NCBI GenBank assembly: GCA_018377235.1
Contig: JAGZZT010000016.1
Span: forward strand, 13,918-77,917
Direction of reading: 5' to 3'
Length of the DNA stretch: 64,000 bases
Origin: Clostridium sp.
Lineage (GTDB): Bacteria > Bacillota > Clostridia > Lachnospirales > Lachnospiraceae
Shown here piece by piece: positions 1 to 7,696 of this stretch. Under the pieces are notes generated by a model. The model was not told where the DNA came from. It saw only the letters and a list, made by a program, of their open reading frames with translations, and did not search any database. The translations under genes and the position numbers were made by a program. The first letter of the stretch is position 1, and each line of letters begins with the position of its first letter.

Positions 1-239
1 ATGGTATACAGAAACAGACTTCTGCAGAGATTCAGCCAGTAGAGCAGATGGGAGAACTGAAACAGGAGAAAACGGCAGAGCAGATGAAAGAGCTGAGTCA
101 GGAAGCACAGCCAGAACAGGAGAAGCAGTCGGCAGAGATCTCTGTGGAGGAACAGAAAGAAGCTTCAGAGAAATCTGAAAAGGCTCTGGAAGACAGCAAG
201 ATGAAACGGCCTCCCAGAAGAACGCCAAGAAAGAAATAG
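1..239 (+). CDS. C-terminal part of a gene cut by the window edge; probably BMC-associated
   Basis: The reading frame is open from base 3 back to the window edge and ends at TAG 237-239, so only the tail of a longer gene is visible. The tail is low complexity, rich in Glu, Gln, Lys and Ser, and ends in a strongly basic patch (KRPPRRTPRKK). No catalytic motif is present. It sits 40 bp before a microcompartment vertex gene in the same direction, so it was probably co-transcribed with the shell genes. A basic or disordered C-terminal extension on a shell or cargo protein is my best guess. The ATG at 48 is internal and has no convincing ribosome site. Confidence 0.55.
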   Translation, partial: GIQKQTSAEIQPVEQMGELKQEKTAEQMKELSQEAQPEQEKQSAEISVEEQKEASEKSEKALEDSKMKRPPRRTPRKK

Positions 240-279
240 AATATACGGCACTGAGCCGGCGAAAGGAACGTGAACAGAA

Positions 280-543
280 ATGAAACTGGCAAAGATTACA
301 GGAACTGTGGTAGCAACGCGCAAGGATGAATCTCTGGTGGGTTACAAGCTGATGATTATCCGGCGGATTAACGGCCAGGGCGATTACATTGGCGAAGAAG
401 AAGTGGCAGTTGACTATGTAGGCGCAGGGATCGGAGAGACTGTTCTCATTGGCCAGGGCTCGTCTGTCCGCGTGGATGAGAAGAAAAGACAGGCTGTGAT
501 TGACATGGCTATTATTGGAATTGTTGATAATATTGATATTTAA
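280..543 (+). CDS. EutN/CcmL-type microcompartment vertex protein (BMC-P)
   Basis: An 87-residue protein with the EutN/CcmL/PduN pattern: an N-terminal KITGTVVATRKDESL strand region, a central GAGIGETVLIGQGSS turn and a hydrophobic end (AIIGIVDNIDI). Family members form pentamers that cap the vertices of the polyhedral shell. Length is normal for the family. It opens the readable run of compartment genes and is followed 33 bp later by an aldehyde dehydrogenase. The start ATG follows a purine-rich GAAAGGAAC stretch. The family call is secure; the exact compartment type cannot be read from this gene. Confidence 0.93.
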   Translation: MKLAKITGTVVATRKDESLVGYKLMIIRRINGQGDYIGEEEVAVDYVGAGIGETVLIGQGSSVRVDEKKRQAVIDMAIIGIVDNIDI

Positions 544-576
544 TATCAAATTGTGAAGGAAAGGAGGGAAATCAGG

Positions 577-1890
577 ATGAAAAGCAGTGTCTATTCCAGT
601 GTAAGCGAAGCGGTAATGGCGGCCAGAGGAGCCTTTGGGCGGTACAGCGAACTGACTCTCAATGAGCGAAGTGAAATTTTAGAGACAGTAAAAGCAGCAG
701 TGCGGCCTAAGATTACAGAGCTGGCCGAGATGACCGTGGCTGAGACAGGAATGGGAAATGTAGCTGATAAAATAGAAAAGCTGAAGCTGGCAGTAGAAAA
801 AACGCCGGGCGTAGAGGATTTGATTACAGAGGTAAATACAGGTGATCACGGGATGACGCTTTATGAGCTGTCTGCATTTGGCGTTGTCTGCGCCGTTCAT
901 CCCTGTACGAATCCCTGTGCGACTTTGATCAGCAATACGATTGGAATTTTAGCGGCAGGGAACGCTGTAGTCCATTGCCCTCATCCGAGAGCAGTGAGAG
1001 TATCCCAGTATCTGACGGGAATTATCAGTGACGCAGTGCGGAGTATCTGCGGAATCGATAATCTGGTGGTGACAGTCAGCGAGAGTCTCATGGGTTCTAC
1101 AAAAGAGATCATGAGCCATCCGGATGTGGATTTGATTGTATGCACAGGGGGAGCAGGACCTCTCCGACAGGCAATGTGTTCTGGAAAAAAGGTGATTGGA
1201 GCAGGTCCGGCAAATCCAGTAGCGATTGTGGATGAGACGGCTGATATTGAAAAGGCAGCCAGGGATATTGTACAGGGGGCGTCTTTTGATTATAACCTGA
1301 TGTGTACCTCGGAAAAATCGATTGTGGCAGTAGAAGCAGCGGCAGAACAGTTGATTTCATATCTGGAGAGAAACGGAGTTTACTATACAAGAAACGCAGA
1401 GGAAATCGACAGGCTCTATTATACAGCTGTTACAGAGGACTTTGTCATCAATAAAAAGATGGAAGGACAGAGTGCAGAAACAATTCTGGAGGCGGCAAAA
1501 ATTCCTCACAGAAAAGGAATTAAGCTGATTGTGGCAGAAACGGATCGAATGCATCCCTTTGCTACTCTGGAGCTGCTGATGCCATTGGTTCCCTTGATTC
1601 GAGTGAAAGATTTTGAACAGGCTCTGGATACAGCTCTTGATATTGAGCAGGGATACCGCCATACTGCCACTATTCATTCAGAATCCATCGAGCACATGAA
1701 CCGGGCGGCTAAGAAGCTTCAGACAGCTGTATTTGTGAAAAATGGTCCCTCTCTTCTGGGAATCGGTTTTGACAAGGAAGGCCATACCAGCTTTACAATC
1801 GGAACCATCACAGGAGAAGGAACTACTTCGGCGAGACATTTCGCCAGAAGAAGACGCTGTACGCTTACCAGCGGATTTTCCATTCGCTAA
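577..1890 (+). CDS. CoA-acylating aldehyde dehydrogenase, EutE/PduP-like, without encapsulation peptide
   Basis: This enzyme should oxidise an aldehyde to acyl-CoA with NAD+ inside or next to the compartment. The start is placed at ATG 577, 8 nt after an AGGAGG; an upstream in-frame GTG at 553 overlaps that ribosome site and is unlikely. The protein has 437 residues. The catalytic Cys is about residue 243 (NLMCTSEK), and the Asn of the TNP motif is at about 112. The C-terminus ends in a Cys-containing basic patch and FSIR, as in the second dehydrogenase at 5020-6435. It begins directly with the catalytic domain and lacks the amphipathic helix of that paralogue. Pocket residues differ (HPCTNPCAT here, TPTTNPTET there), so a different substrate or role is possible. 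Confidence 0.9.
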   Translation: MKSSVYSSVSEAVMAARGAFGRYSELTLNERSEILETVKAAVRPKITELAEMTVAETGMGNVADKIEKLKLAVEKTPGVEDLITEVNTGDHGMTLYELSAFGVVCAVHPCTNPCATLISNTIGILAAGNAVVHCPHPRAVRVSQYLTGIISDAVRSICGIDNLVVTVSESLMGSTKEIMSHPDVDLIVCTGGAGPLRQAMCSGKKVIGAGPANPVAIVDETADIEKAARDIVQGASFDYNLMCTSEKSIVAVEAAAEQLISYLERNGVYYTRNAEEIDRLYYTAVTEDFVINKKMEGQSAETILEAAKIPHRKGIKLIVAETDRMHPFATLELLMPLVPLIRVKDFEQALDTALDIEQGYRHTATIHSESIEHMNRAAKKLQTAVFVKNGPSLLGIGFDKEGHTSFTIGTITGEGTTSARHFARRRRCTLTSGFSIR

Positions 1891-1904
1891 AGGCAGGTGA
1901 AGAT

Positions 1905-3086
1905 ATGATACAGAAACAGGAGGACGACTATCTGGTTACATCAGAATCTGTGACAGAGGGACATCCTGATAAGGTGTGCGATCAGATTTCAGATGCAGTT
2001 CTGGACGCGTATCTGGTTCAGGATCCAAAGTCGAGGGTGGCGGTGGAAACTATGGTGTCAACCGATATGGCAGTTCTGGCCGGAGAGGTTACATCTAAGG
2101 GAACAGTAGATGTAGTGAAAACGGTCAGAGAAGTAATACGAAGCATTGGATACACAGAAAAGGGAAAAGGATTCGATGCTGATACCTGTATGATTTTTAC
2201 AAATATTCACAATCAGTCTCCCGATATTTCCATGGGAGTAGGAAAGGGAACGGATGGTGAGAAGGAGATAATAGGCGGCGGAGATCAGGGTATTATGTAC
2301 GGTTATGCATCAGATGAGACGGAGAATCTGATGCCTCTGCCCTGCAGTTTGGCGAACAGGCTGGCTATGCAGCTGGCGGCTGTCAGAAAGCAGGGAAAGG
2401 TCGATTTTTTGTATCCTGATGGAAAAAGCCAGGTGACCATGCGTTACCGGGCGGATGGAACTCCGGTTTCTATCGAAAGCATAGTCATTTCTGCACAGCA
2501 CCATGAGGCAGTGCCCCAGAGCATTTTGGAAGCGGTGATACGCTGCCTTGTTATCGAACCGGTGATTGACAGAAAATGGCTGACAGATGAGACGAAGATA
2601 CATATCAATCCCACTGGAAGATTTGTCATAGGAGGACCGGCAGGAGATACAGGACTGACTGGAAGAAAGATTATGGTGGATACCTACGGAACTATCGGAA
2701 AACACGGAGGCGGAGCTTTTTCAGGCAAGGATCCGACGAAGGTAGATCGCTCTGCAGCTTATATGGCCAGATATGTGGCGAAAAATATTGTAGCTGCCGG
2801 ACTGGCAAAGCGCTGCGAGGTAGCCTTGGCTTATGTAATCGGGGGTATTGAGCCGGAGGCAGTGACTATTAATACTTTCGGCACTGGCAAGCTTTCCGAT
2901 GCCGCTCTTTCCGCGCTGGTAGAAAACGTATTTTCCTTCCAGGTGGCGGACATTATTTCTCAGCTGGAACTGAGAAAGCCGCAGTTTCAAAAGACGGCGG
3001 CCTACGGCCACTTCGGTTGGGAAGATCAGGGCTTTAAATGGGAGGAAACCGATAAGGCCTGGATTTTAAAGCAGCTGTCCATATAG
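1905..3086 (+). CDS. metK: S-adenosylmethionine synthetase inside the BMC operon
   Basis: MetK makes SAM from methionine and ATP. The 393-residue protein has normal length and clear signatures: ESVTEGHPDKVCDQISD near the N-terminus, GGGDQGIMYGYA in the middle and GGGAFSGKDPTKVDRSAAY towards the C-terminus. It starts 14 bp after the first aldehyde dehydrogenase and precedes the BMC-H gene, so it is a member of the compartment operon. Glycyl-radical enzymes need a radical-SAM activase, so a dedicated SAM source fits a glycyl-radical compartment (inference; the radical enzyme itself is not in the window). Whether it is the only metK of the genome cannot be seen. Confidence 0.95.
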   Translation: MIQKQEDDYLVTSESVTEGHPDKVCDQISDAVLDAYLVQDPKSRVAVETMVSTDMAVLAGEVTSKGTVDVVKTVREVIRSIGYTEKGKGFDADTCMIFTNIHNQSPDISMGVGKGTDGEKEIIGGGDQGIMYGYASDETENLMPLPCSLANRLAMQLAAVRKQGKVDFLYPDGKSQVTMRYRADGTPVSIESIVISAQHHEAVPQSILEAVIRCLVIEPVIDRKWLTDETKIHINPTGRFVIGGPAGDTGLTGRKIMVDTYGTIGKHGGGAFSGKDPTKVDRSAAYMARYVAKNIVAAGLAKRCEVALAYVIGGIEPEAVTINTFGTGKLSDAALSALVENVFSFQVADIISQLELRKPQFQKTAAYGHFGWEDQGFKWEETDKAWILKQLSI

Positions 3087-3159
3087 AATAAAAAAACAAA
3101 AAATAATAAATATTCAGAAAAATTTATCTGAAATATAGAAAGATCAGGAGGAGAACATT

Positions 3160-3438
3160 ATGTCAAACGAAGCATTAGGAATGGTTGAGACAAAAGGATT
3201 AGTAGGAGCCATCGAGGCGGCAGATGCCATGACAAAGGCAGCTAATGTAGTTTTAATCGGATATGAGAAGATTGGTTCAGGACTTGTGACTGTTATGGTA
3301 CGCGGTGATGTAGGAGCTGTAAAGGCTTCTGTAGATGCGGGAGCAGCAGCAGCCTCTAACGTAGGCCAGGTAGTATCCCAGCATGTAATTCCAAGACCTC
3401 ATACAGATGTAGAGAAGATTCTTCCGAAGTCTTTATAA
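3160..3438 (+). CDS. BMC-H hexameric shell protein, PduA/EutM/CutA-like
   Basis: A 92-residue single BMC domain with the classic opening EALGMVETKGLVGAIEAADAM followed by the KAANVVLIGYEKIGSG strand and a VIPRPH segment near the end. Hexamers of this family tile the flat faces of the shell and their central pores pass small metabolites. It has a strong AGGAGGAG ribosome site. It is preceded by an AT-rich 73-bp spacer with a small imperfect hairpin (TATTCAG at 3111, CTGAAATA at 3128) that might mark an mRNA processing point, which would suit a highly expressed shell gene; that part is speculation. Confidence 0.96.
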   Translation: MSNEALGMVETKGLVGAIEAADAMTKAANVVLIGYEKIGSGLVTVMVRGDVGAVKASVDAGAAAASNVGQVVSQHVIPRPHTDVEKILPKSL

Positions 3439-3507
3439 TGAAAACAGGGCAGAGCACAGTTTCTGTTGAGTAATCTGCTTTGCCGGAACAGGGAAAAGGT
3501 GAAATCC

Positions 3508-4149
3508 ATGGTTGATGAAAAACTTGTAAAGCTGATTACAGAGCGTGTTGTCGAAAAAATCAGGCAATATCATACATACAGAATTCCCATTGGAGTTTCC
3601 AACCGCCATGTCCACGTTACAAAGGAGGATTTAGAGATCCTTTATGGTCCAGGATATGAGCTGACTAAAAAAGGAGATTTAAAGCAGCCAGGTCAGTTTG
3701 CAGCCAATGAGACAGTTACAGTCAGGGGACCGAAAGGAGAGTTTAAAAATGTCAGGATTCTGGGACCGGTCAGAGGAAAAAGCCAGGTGGAAATTTCAAA
3801 AACAGACAGTTTCCGTCTGGGAATTAAACCGCCGGTCCGGGAATCAGGAGATTTAGCCGGAACTCCAGGAATTGAGCTGGTAGGTCCTAAGGGAACAGTT
3901 GCACTTCCGGAAGGAGCCATGGTAGCTCTGCGTCACATTCATATGACGCCTGAACAGGCTCAAGCCATGGGCGTGAAGGATAAGGATGTGGTAGAGGTGG
4001 AAACCTTCGGCGAGAGGCACGGCGTATTCGGAGATGTGCTGGTACGTGTGTCCGACCATTTTTCACTGGAAATGCATGTGGATATTGATGAGGCTAATGC
4101 GTGCGCGCTGAAGAACAATGATTATGTAATTCTGAAAAAACAAAATTAA
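3508..4149 (+). CDS. pduL: PduL-type phosphate acyltransferase
   Basis: PduL swaps CoA for phosphate on the acyl group, recycling CoA within the compartment and giving acyl-phosphate for ATP production. The start is put at ATG 3508 after AAGGTG; the longer TTG start at 3466 adds 14 residues with no better ribosome site. The 213-residue protein shows the paired zinc-ligand segments SNRHVHVT and ALRHIHMTP and the late EMHVDIDEANA motif. Its first about 20 residues (VDEKLVKLITERVVEKIRQ) form an amphipathic helix that looks like an encapsulation peptide. Confidence 0.93.
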   Translation: MVDEKLVKLITERVVEKIRQYHTYRIPIGVSNRHVHVTKEDLEILYGPGYELTKKGDLKQPGQFAANETVTVRGPKGEFKNVRILGPVRGKSQVEISKTDSFRLGIKPPVRESGDLAGTPGIELVGPKGTVALPEGAMVALRHIHMTPEQAQAMGVKDKDVVEVETFGERHGVFGDVLVRVSDHFSLEMHVDIDEANACALKNNDYVILKKQN

Positions 4150-4169
4150 AAACAGGGAAGAGGGGTTGT

Positions 4170-4982
4170 ATGCTGGTAGAAAACAAGGTACTTGCAGAAT
4201 TTGCAGAGCTGATACGAGAGAAAAAGGCAAGGCCGTTTTCAGGGAAGCTCAAAACAGGGGTGGATTTAGGAACTGCCAATATTGTAATTGCTGTGACGGA
4301 TTCTGAAAACCGTCCTATAGCCGGAGCGTCAGCCCCTTCTCATGTGGTAAAGGATGGCATTGTTGTTGATTTCGTAGGAGCTATCCGGACGGTAAAGGAA
4401 CTCAAGGCTCAGCTGGAGGAAGAGCTGGGGACGGCTCTGGAAGCAGCTGCGGCGGCCATCCCGCCTGGAATCATCGCAGGAAACGTCCGCTGTATCTCCA
4501 ATGTTGTGGAGGGAGCGGGATTTGAGGTCACTAATGTAGTTGATGAGCCTACAGCGGCAGCCACCGTTCTGGGAATCACAGACGGAGCAGTGGTAGATGT
4601 AGGCGGAGGAACGACAGGAATCAGTATTTTGAAGGATGGAAAGGTGATCTTTACGGCAGACGAGGCTACAGGAGGAACTCACATGACGCTGGTTTTGGCC
4701 GGCTATTATGGGATTTCTCTGGAAGAGGCTGAGGCGCTGAAAAAAAATCCTGAAAAGGAAGCAGACGTATTTCCAGTAATTAAGCCGGTAGTAAGCAAAA
4801 TGGCATCCATAGTAAAGCGTTTTCTGGAAGGCTATGAAACAGATAAGGTTTATGTGGTAGGCGGAGCCTGCTGTTTCAAGGAATTTGAGAGTGTATTTGA
4901 AAAAGAACTGGGAATTCCAACTGTAAAGACAAACGATACCCTGCTGGTCACACCTTTAGGCATTGCATGGAGCAGTAAGTAA
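4170..4982 (+). CDS. eutJ: EutJ-like actin/Hsp70-fold ATPase
   Basis: EutJ proteins are small ATPases of the actin/Hsp70 fold found in ethanolamine and glycyl-radical compartment operons; a chaperone role for cargo is commonly proposed but not proven. The 270-residue protein carries the phosphate-1 motif (GVDLGTANIVIAV, from about residue 29), the VVDEPTAAATVLG segment, the phosphate-2 motif VVDVGGGTTGISI and the VVGGACCFKEFE adenosine-type motif. It lies 20 bp after pduL. The start ATG at 4170 follows AAGAGGGG. Confidence 0.93.
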   Translation: MLVENKVLAEFAELIREKKARPFSGKLKTGVDLGTANIVIAVTDSENRPIAGASAPSHVVKDGIVVDFVGAIRTVKELKAQLEEELGTALEAAAAAIPPGIIAGNVRCISNVVEGAGFEVTNVVDEPTAAATVLGITDGAVVDVGGGTTGISILKDGKVIFTADEATGGTHMTLVLAGYYGISLEEAEALKKNPEKEADVFPVIKPVVSKMASIVKRFLEGYETDKVYVVGGACCFKEFESVFEKELGIPTVKTNDTLLVTPLGIAWSSK

Positions 4983-5019
4983 GAGCAGGACAGACAAAGA
5001 AAAGAAGGTGTATAAGAAC

Positions 5020-6435
5020 ATGGAAATGGATATGAAAGTGATTGAGCAGCTGGTGGCTCAGGCATTGAAAGAGATGAAGGCTGAGGAGCCCGCTGCATTT
5101 GTAAAAAAGAAAGAAGAGACATATGGTGTATTTACTACCATGGATGAAGCGGTTGAAGCTTCTTCCAAGGCTCAGAAGACGCTTTTGTTCTCTAAAATAG
5201 AGGATCGTCAGAAATATGTAGATATTATCCGCGCCACTGTTTTAAAAAGGGAAAATTTAGAACTGATCTCCAGAATGGCTGTGGAGGAGACAGAGATTGG
5301 AAAATACGAACATAAATTGATCAAGAACCGCCTGGCAGCAGAAAAGACACCGGGAACAGAGGATTTGACAACAGAAGCTCAGACAGGAGATCATGGCCTT
5401 ACTTTAGTAGAATACTGTCCGTTCGGTGTAATTGGAGCGATTACTCCTACTACAAATCCTACAGAGACAATCATCTGTAATTCAATCTCCATGATTGCAG
5501 GAGGAAACACAGTTGTATTCAGCCCTCATCCCAGAGCAAAAAAGGTTTCCCAGCTGTTAGTCAAGATGCTCAATAAGGCGCTGATGGAAGGCGGGGCTCC
5601 GGCGGATCTGATTACAATGGTAGAGGAACCGTCTATTGAAAATACAAACAGAATGATAGAACACCCAGGCGTTCGCCTGCTGGTAGCTACAGGAGGTCCG
5701 GCCATTGTAAAGAAGGTACTTTCTTCAGGCAAGAAAGCCATCGGAGCGGGAGCTGGAAATCCTCCGGTTGTAGTGGACGAGACAGCTGATATTGAAAAAG
5801 CAGCTAAGGATATTGTGGATGGCTGCAGTTTTGATAATAATGTACCCTGCATTGCTGAGAAAGAAGTGTTTGCTGTAGATTCCATCTGTGATTATTTGAT
5901 TCAGAATATGAAGATGAACGGAGCGTATGAGATACGTGATGTGGAGACAATTGAGCGTCTGGATGCAATGGTAACAAACGAAAAGGGAGGCCCTAAGACT
6001 TCCTTTGTAGGAAAGAGCGCAAAATATATTCTGGACAAGATGGGAATCCCGGCAGATGACAGCGTGAAGGTTATTATTATGGAAGTGGGAAAGGAGCATC
6101 ATCTGGTAACAGAGGAGATGATGATGCCGATTCTTCCGATTGTGCGTGTTTCAGATGTGGATACTGCGATTGAATACGCCCACGATGCAGAGCATGGAAA
6201 CCGGCATACAGCGATGATGCATTCCAGAAATGTGGAGAAATTAAGTAAGATGGCAAAGCTTCTGGAGACAACTATTTTTGTGAAAAACGCTCCTTCCTAC
6301 GCAGGTATCGGAGCAGGCGGAGAGGGACATGCAACCTTTACCATCGCTGGTCCCACAGGAGAGGGGCTAACCTCCGCCCGTTCCTTCTGCAGAAAACGCC
6401 GCTGCGTTATGTCCGATGCATTCAGCATCCGCTAA
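5020..6435 (+). CDS. CoA-acylating aldehyde dehydrogenase with N-terminal encapsulation helix
   Basis: The second EutE/PduP-type dehydrogenase of the operon, 471 residues from ATG 5020 (ribosome site AAGAAGGTG). The start is moved from an in-frame TTG at 4963 that lies inside eutJ. Residues 1-20 (MKVIEQLVAQALKEMK) form an amphipathic helix followed by a flexible linker, the usual architecture of a shell-targeting peptide. The catalytic Cys is about residue 277 (NNVPCIAEKEV) and the TNP Asn about 146. It very likely converts the aldehyde made by the signature enzyme to acyl-CoA for PduL, with NADH reoxidised by the alcohol dehydrogenase that follows. Confidence 0.93.
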   Translation: MEMDMKVIEQLVAQALKEMKAEEPAAFVKKKEETYGVFTTMDEAVEASSKAQKTLLFSKIEDRQKYVDIIRATVLKRENLELISRMAVEETEIGKYEHKLIKNRLAAEKTPGTEDLTTEAQTGDHGLTLVEYCPFGVIGAITPTTNPTETIICNSISMIAGGNTVVFSPHPRAKKVSQLLVKMLNKALMEGGAPADLITMVEEPSIENTNRMIEHPGVRLLVATGGPAIVKKVLSSGKKAIGAGAGNPPVVVDETADIEKAAKDIVDGCSFDNNVPCIAEKEVFAVDSICDYLIQNMKMNGAYEIRDVETIERLDAMVTNEKGGPKTSFVGKSAKYILDKMGIPADDSVKVIIMEVGKEHHLVTEEMMMPILPIVRVSDVDTAIEYAHDAEHGNRHTAMMHSRNVEKLSKMAKLLETTIFVKNAPSYAGIGAGGEGHATFTIAGPTGEGLTSARSFCRKRRCVMSDAFSIR

Positions 6436-6470
6436 GGACGGAAAAAGAAGTCACAGAGGAGTGAACATAT

Positions 6471-7586
6471 ATGTCAAACGTATATATTAAAACAAAAATC
6501 CGTTCCGGCGAGACAGCCATGGACTATCTGAAAATTTATAAAAATAAGACGGTTTATATTGTCTGCGATAAGTTTATGGCTGAAAATGGAAGTGTAAATA
6601 AGGTAATAAGCGCAATTGATTCCAGCTGCCGGATAGAGATTTTCGATCAGGCGATTCCCGATCCCACCACAGAGGTGGTGGGAAACGGGCTGAACATGGG
6701 AGCCAGGGTACAGCCAGATGTTGTAATCGCTTTTGGAGGAGGTTCAGCCATTGATACAGCTAAGGGAATTATCTATTTTGGAATTAACGGAGGCCTGATG
6801 AAGAAACCAATCTTTGTCACGATTCCGACCACCAGCGGAACGGGTTCGGAAGTAACCAGCGCTACAGTTATTACAGACGTGGAAAATAAGTCAAAGCATC
6901 TGATTGCAGATGATGAAATATTAGCAGATGTGGCGCTCCTTGATCCGACACTGACTCTTTCAGTTCCTCCGGCTGTTACAGCGAACACGGGGATGGATGT
7001 TCTCACCCATGCGCTGGAGGCATATGTAGCCAAGGGGGCGAACGTATTTTCAGATGCTTTATCTGAAAAAGCGGTAGAACTGCTCTTAGACTCATTGCTT
7101 GTCTGCTATAAAGATGGAAAAAATCTGGAGGCCAGAAGTAAGATGCATGAGGCTTCTACACTAGCCGGCATGGCATTTAACACAGCGGGACTAGGGGTAA
7201 ATCACAGTATTGCACATCAGCTGGGCGGAACTTTCCATATTCCCCATGGGCTGGCGAATGCCATGCTTCTTAACAGAGTCATAGACTACAATTGTGGAGA
7301 TAAACAAGTGCTGGATAAATATGCGTCTATGGTTTATAAAGTAAAACTAGCCAGTATTACCACACCGCCGCAGGAGGCAGTGAAGATTCTGAAAGAAGTG
7401 ATCTGCATGATGATGACTTCTATGAATATGGCTGATTCTGCAGAAAAAGCTGGAGTGGCCAGGGAAGATTACTTGTCTCAGCTGGACAATATGACAGAAA
7501 ATGCTCTTAGAGATAACTGTTTAAAAACTACTCCACGAACAATAGGAGCAGGAGAGATTCGTCATATTCTTCTTCAGATCTGTTAA
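6471..7586 (+). CDS. Iron-containing alcohol dehydrogenase of the compartment, PduQ/EutG-like
   Basis: A 371-residue group III alcohol dehydrogenase. It has the NAD-binding GGGSAID and TIPTTSGTGSEVTS segments, and the metal-ligand residues lie in GMDVLTHALEAYV and in GVNHSIAHQLGGTFHIPHG. In compartment operons this enzyme reduces part of the aldehyde to alcohol and regenerates NAD+ for the aldehyde dehydrogenase. It lies 35 bp downstream of the encapsulated dehydrogenase with a GAGGAGTG ribosome site. It is the last enzymatic gene before the regulatory pair. Confidence 0.93.
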   Translation: MSNVYIKTKIRSGETAMDYLKIYKNKTVYIVCDKFMAENGSVNKVISAIDSSCRIEIFDQAIPDPTTEVVGNGLNMGARVQPDVVIAFGGGSAIDTAKGIIYFGINGGLMKKPIFVTIPTTSGTGSEVTSATVITDVENKSKHLIADDEILADVALLDPTLTLSVPPAVTANTGMDVLTHALEAYVAKGANVFSDALSEKAVELLLDSLLVCYKDGKNLEARSKMHEASTLAGMAFNTAGLGVNHSIAHQLGGTFHIPHGLANAMLLNRVIDYNCGDKQVLDKYASMVYKVKLASITTPPQEAVKILKEVICMMMTSMNMADSAEKAGVAREDYLSQLDNMTENALRDNCLKTTPRTIGAGEIRHILLQIC

Positions 7587-7696
7587 TATTTTCTGAAATA
7601 TGGTATTATCTTGACAAAGACTGCTATGCTTGAGCTCGTTTCAGAATGCAGTTGTATGGCAAAATGATATGATATGGATGGAAGGTAAGGGTTACA

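Noticed and set aside
553..576. Upstream GTG start of the first aldehyde dehydrogenase
   Set aside because: The eight extra codons contain the AGGAGG that serves the ATG at 577.
3087..3159. AT-rich hairpin upstream of the BMC-H gene as a terminator
   Set aside because: The stem is short with a bulge and there is no T-run; it may affect processing, but a terminator inside the operon is not supported.
7611..7640. TTGACA as a -35 box for a separate promoter of the PocR sensor gene
   Set aside because: No acceptable -10 box occurs at 16-18 bp spacing (the position reads GCTCGT), so a promoter cannot be supported although the 110-bp gap could contain one.
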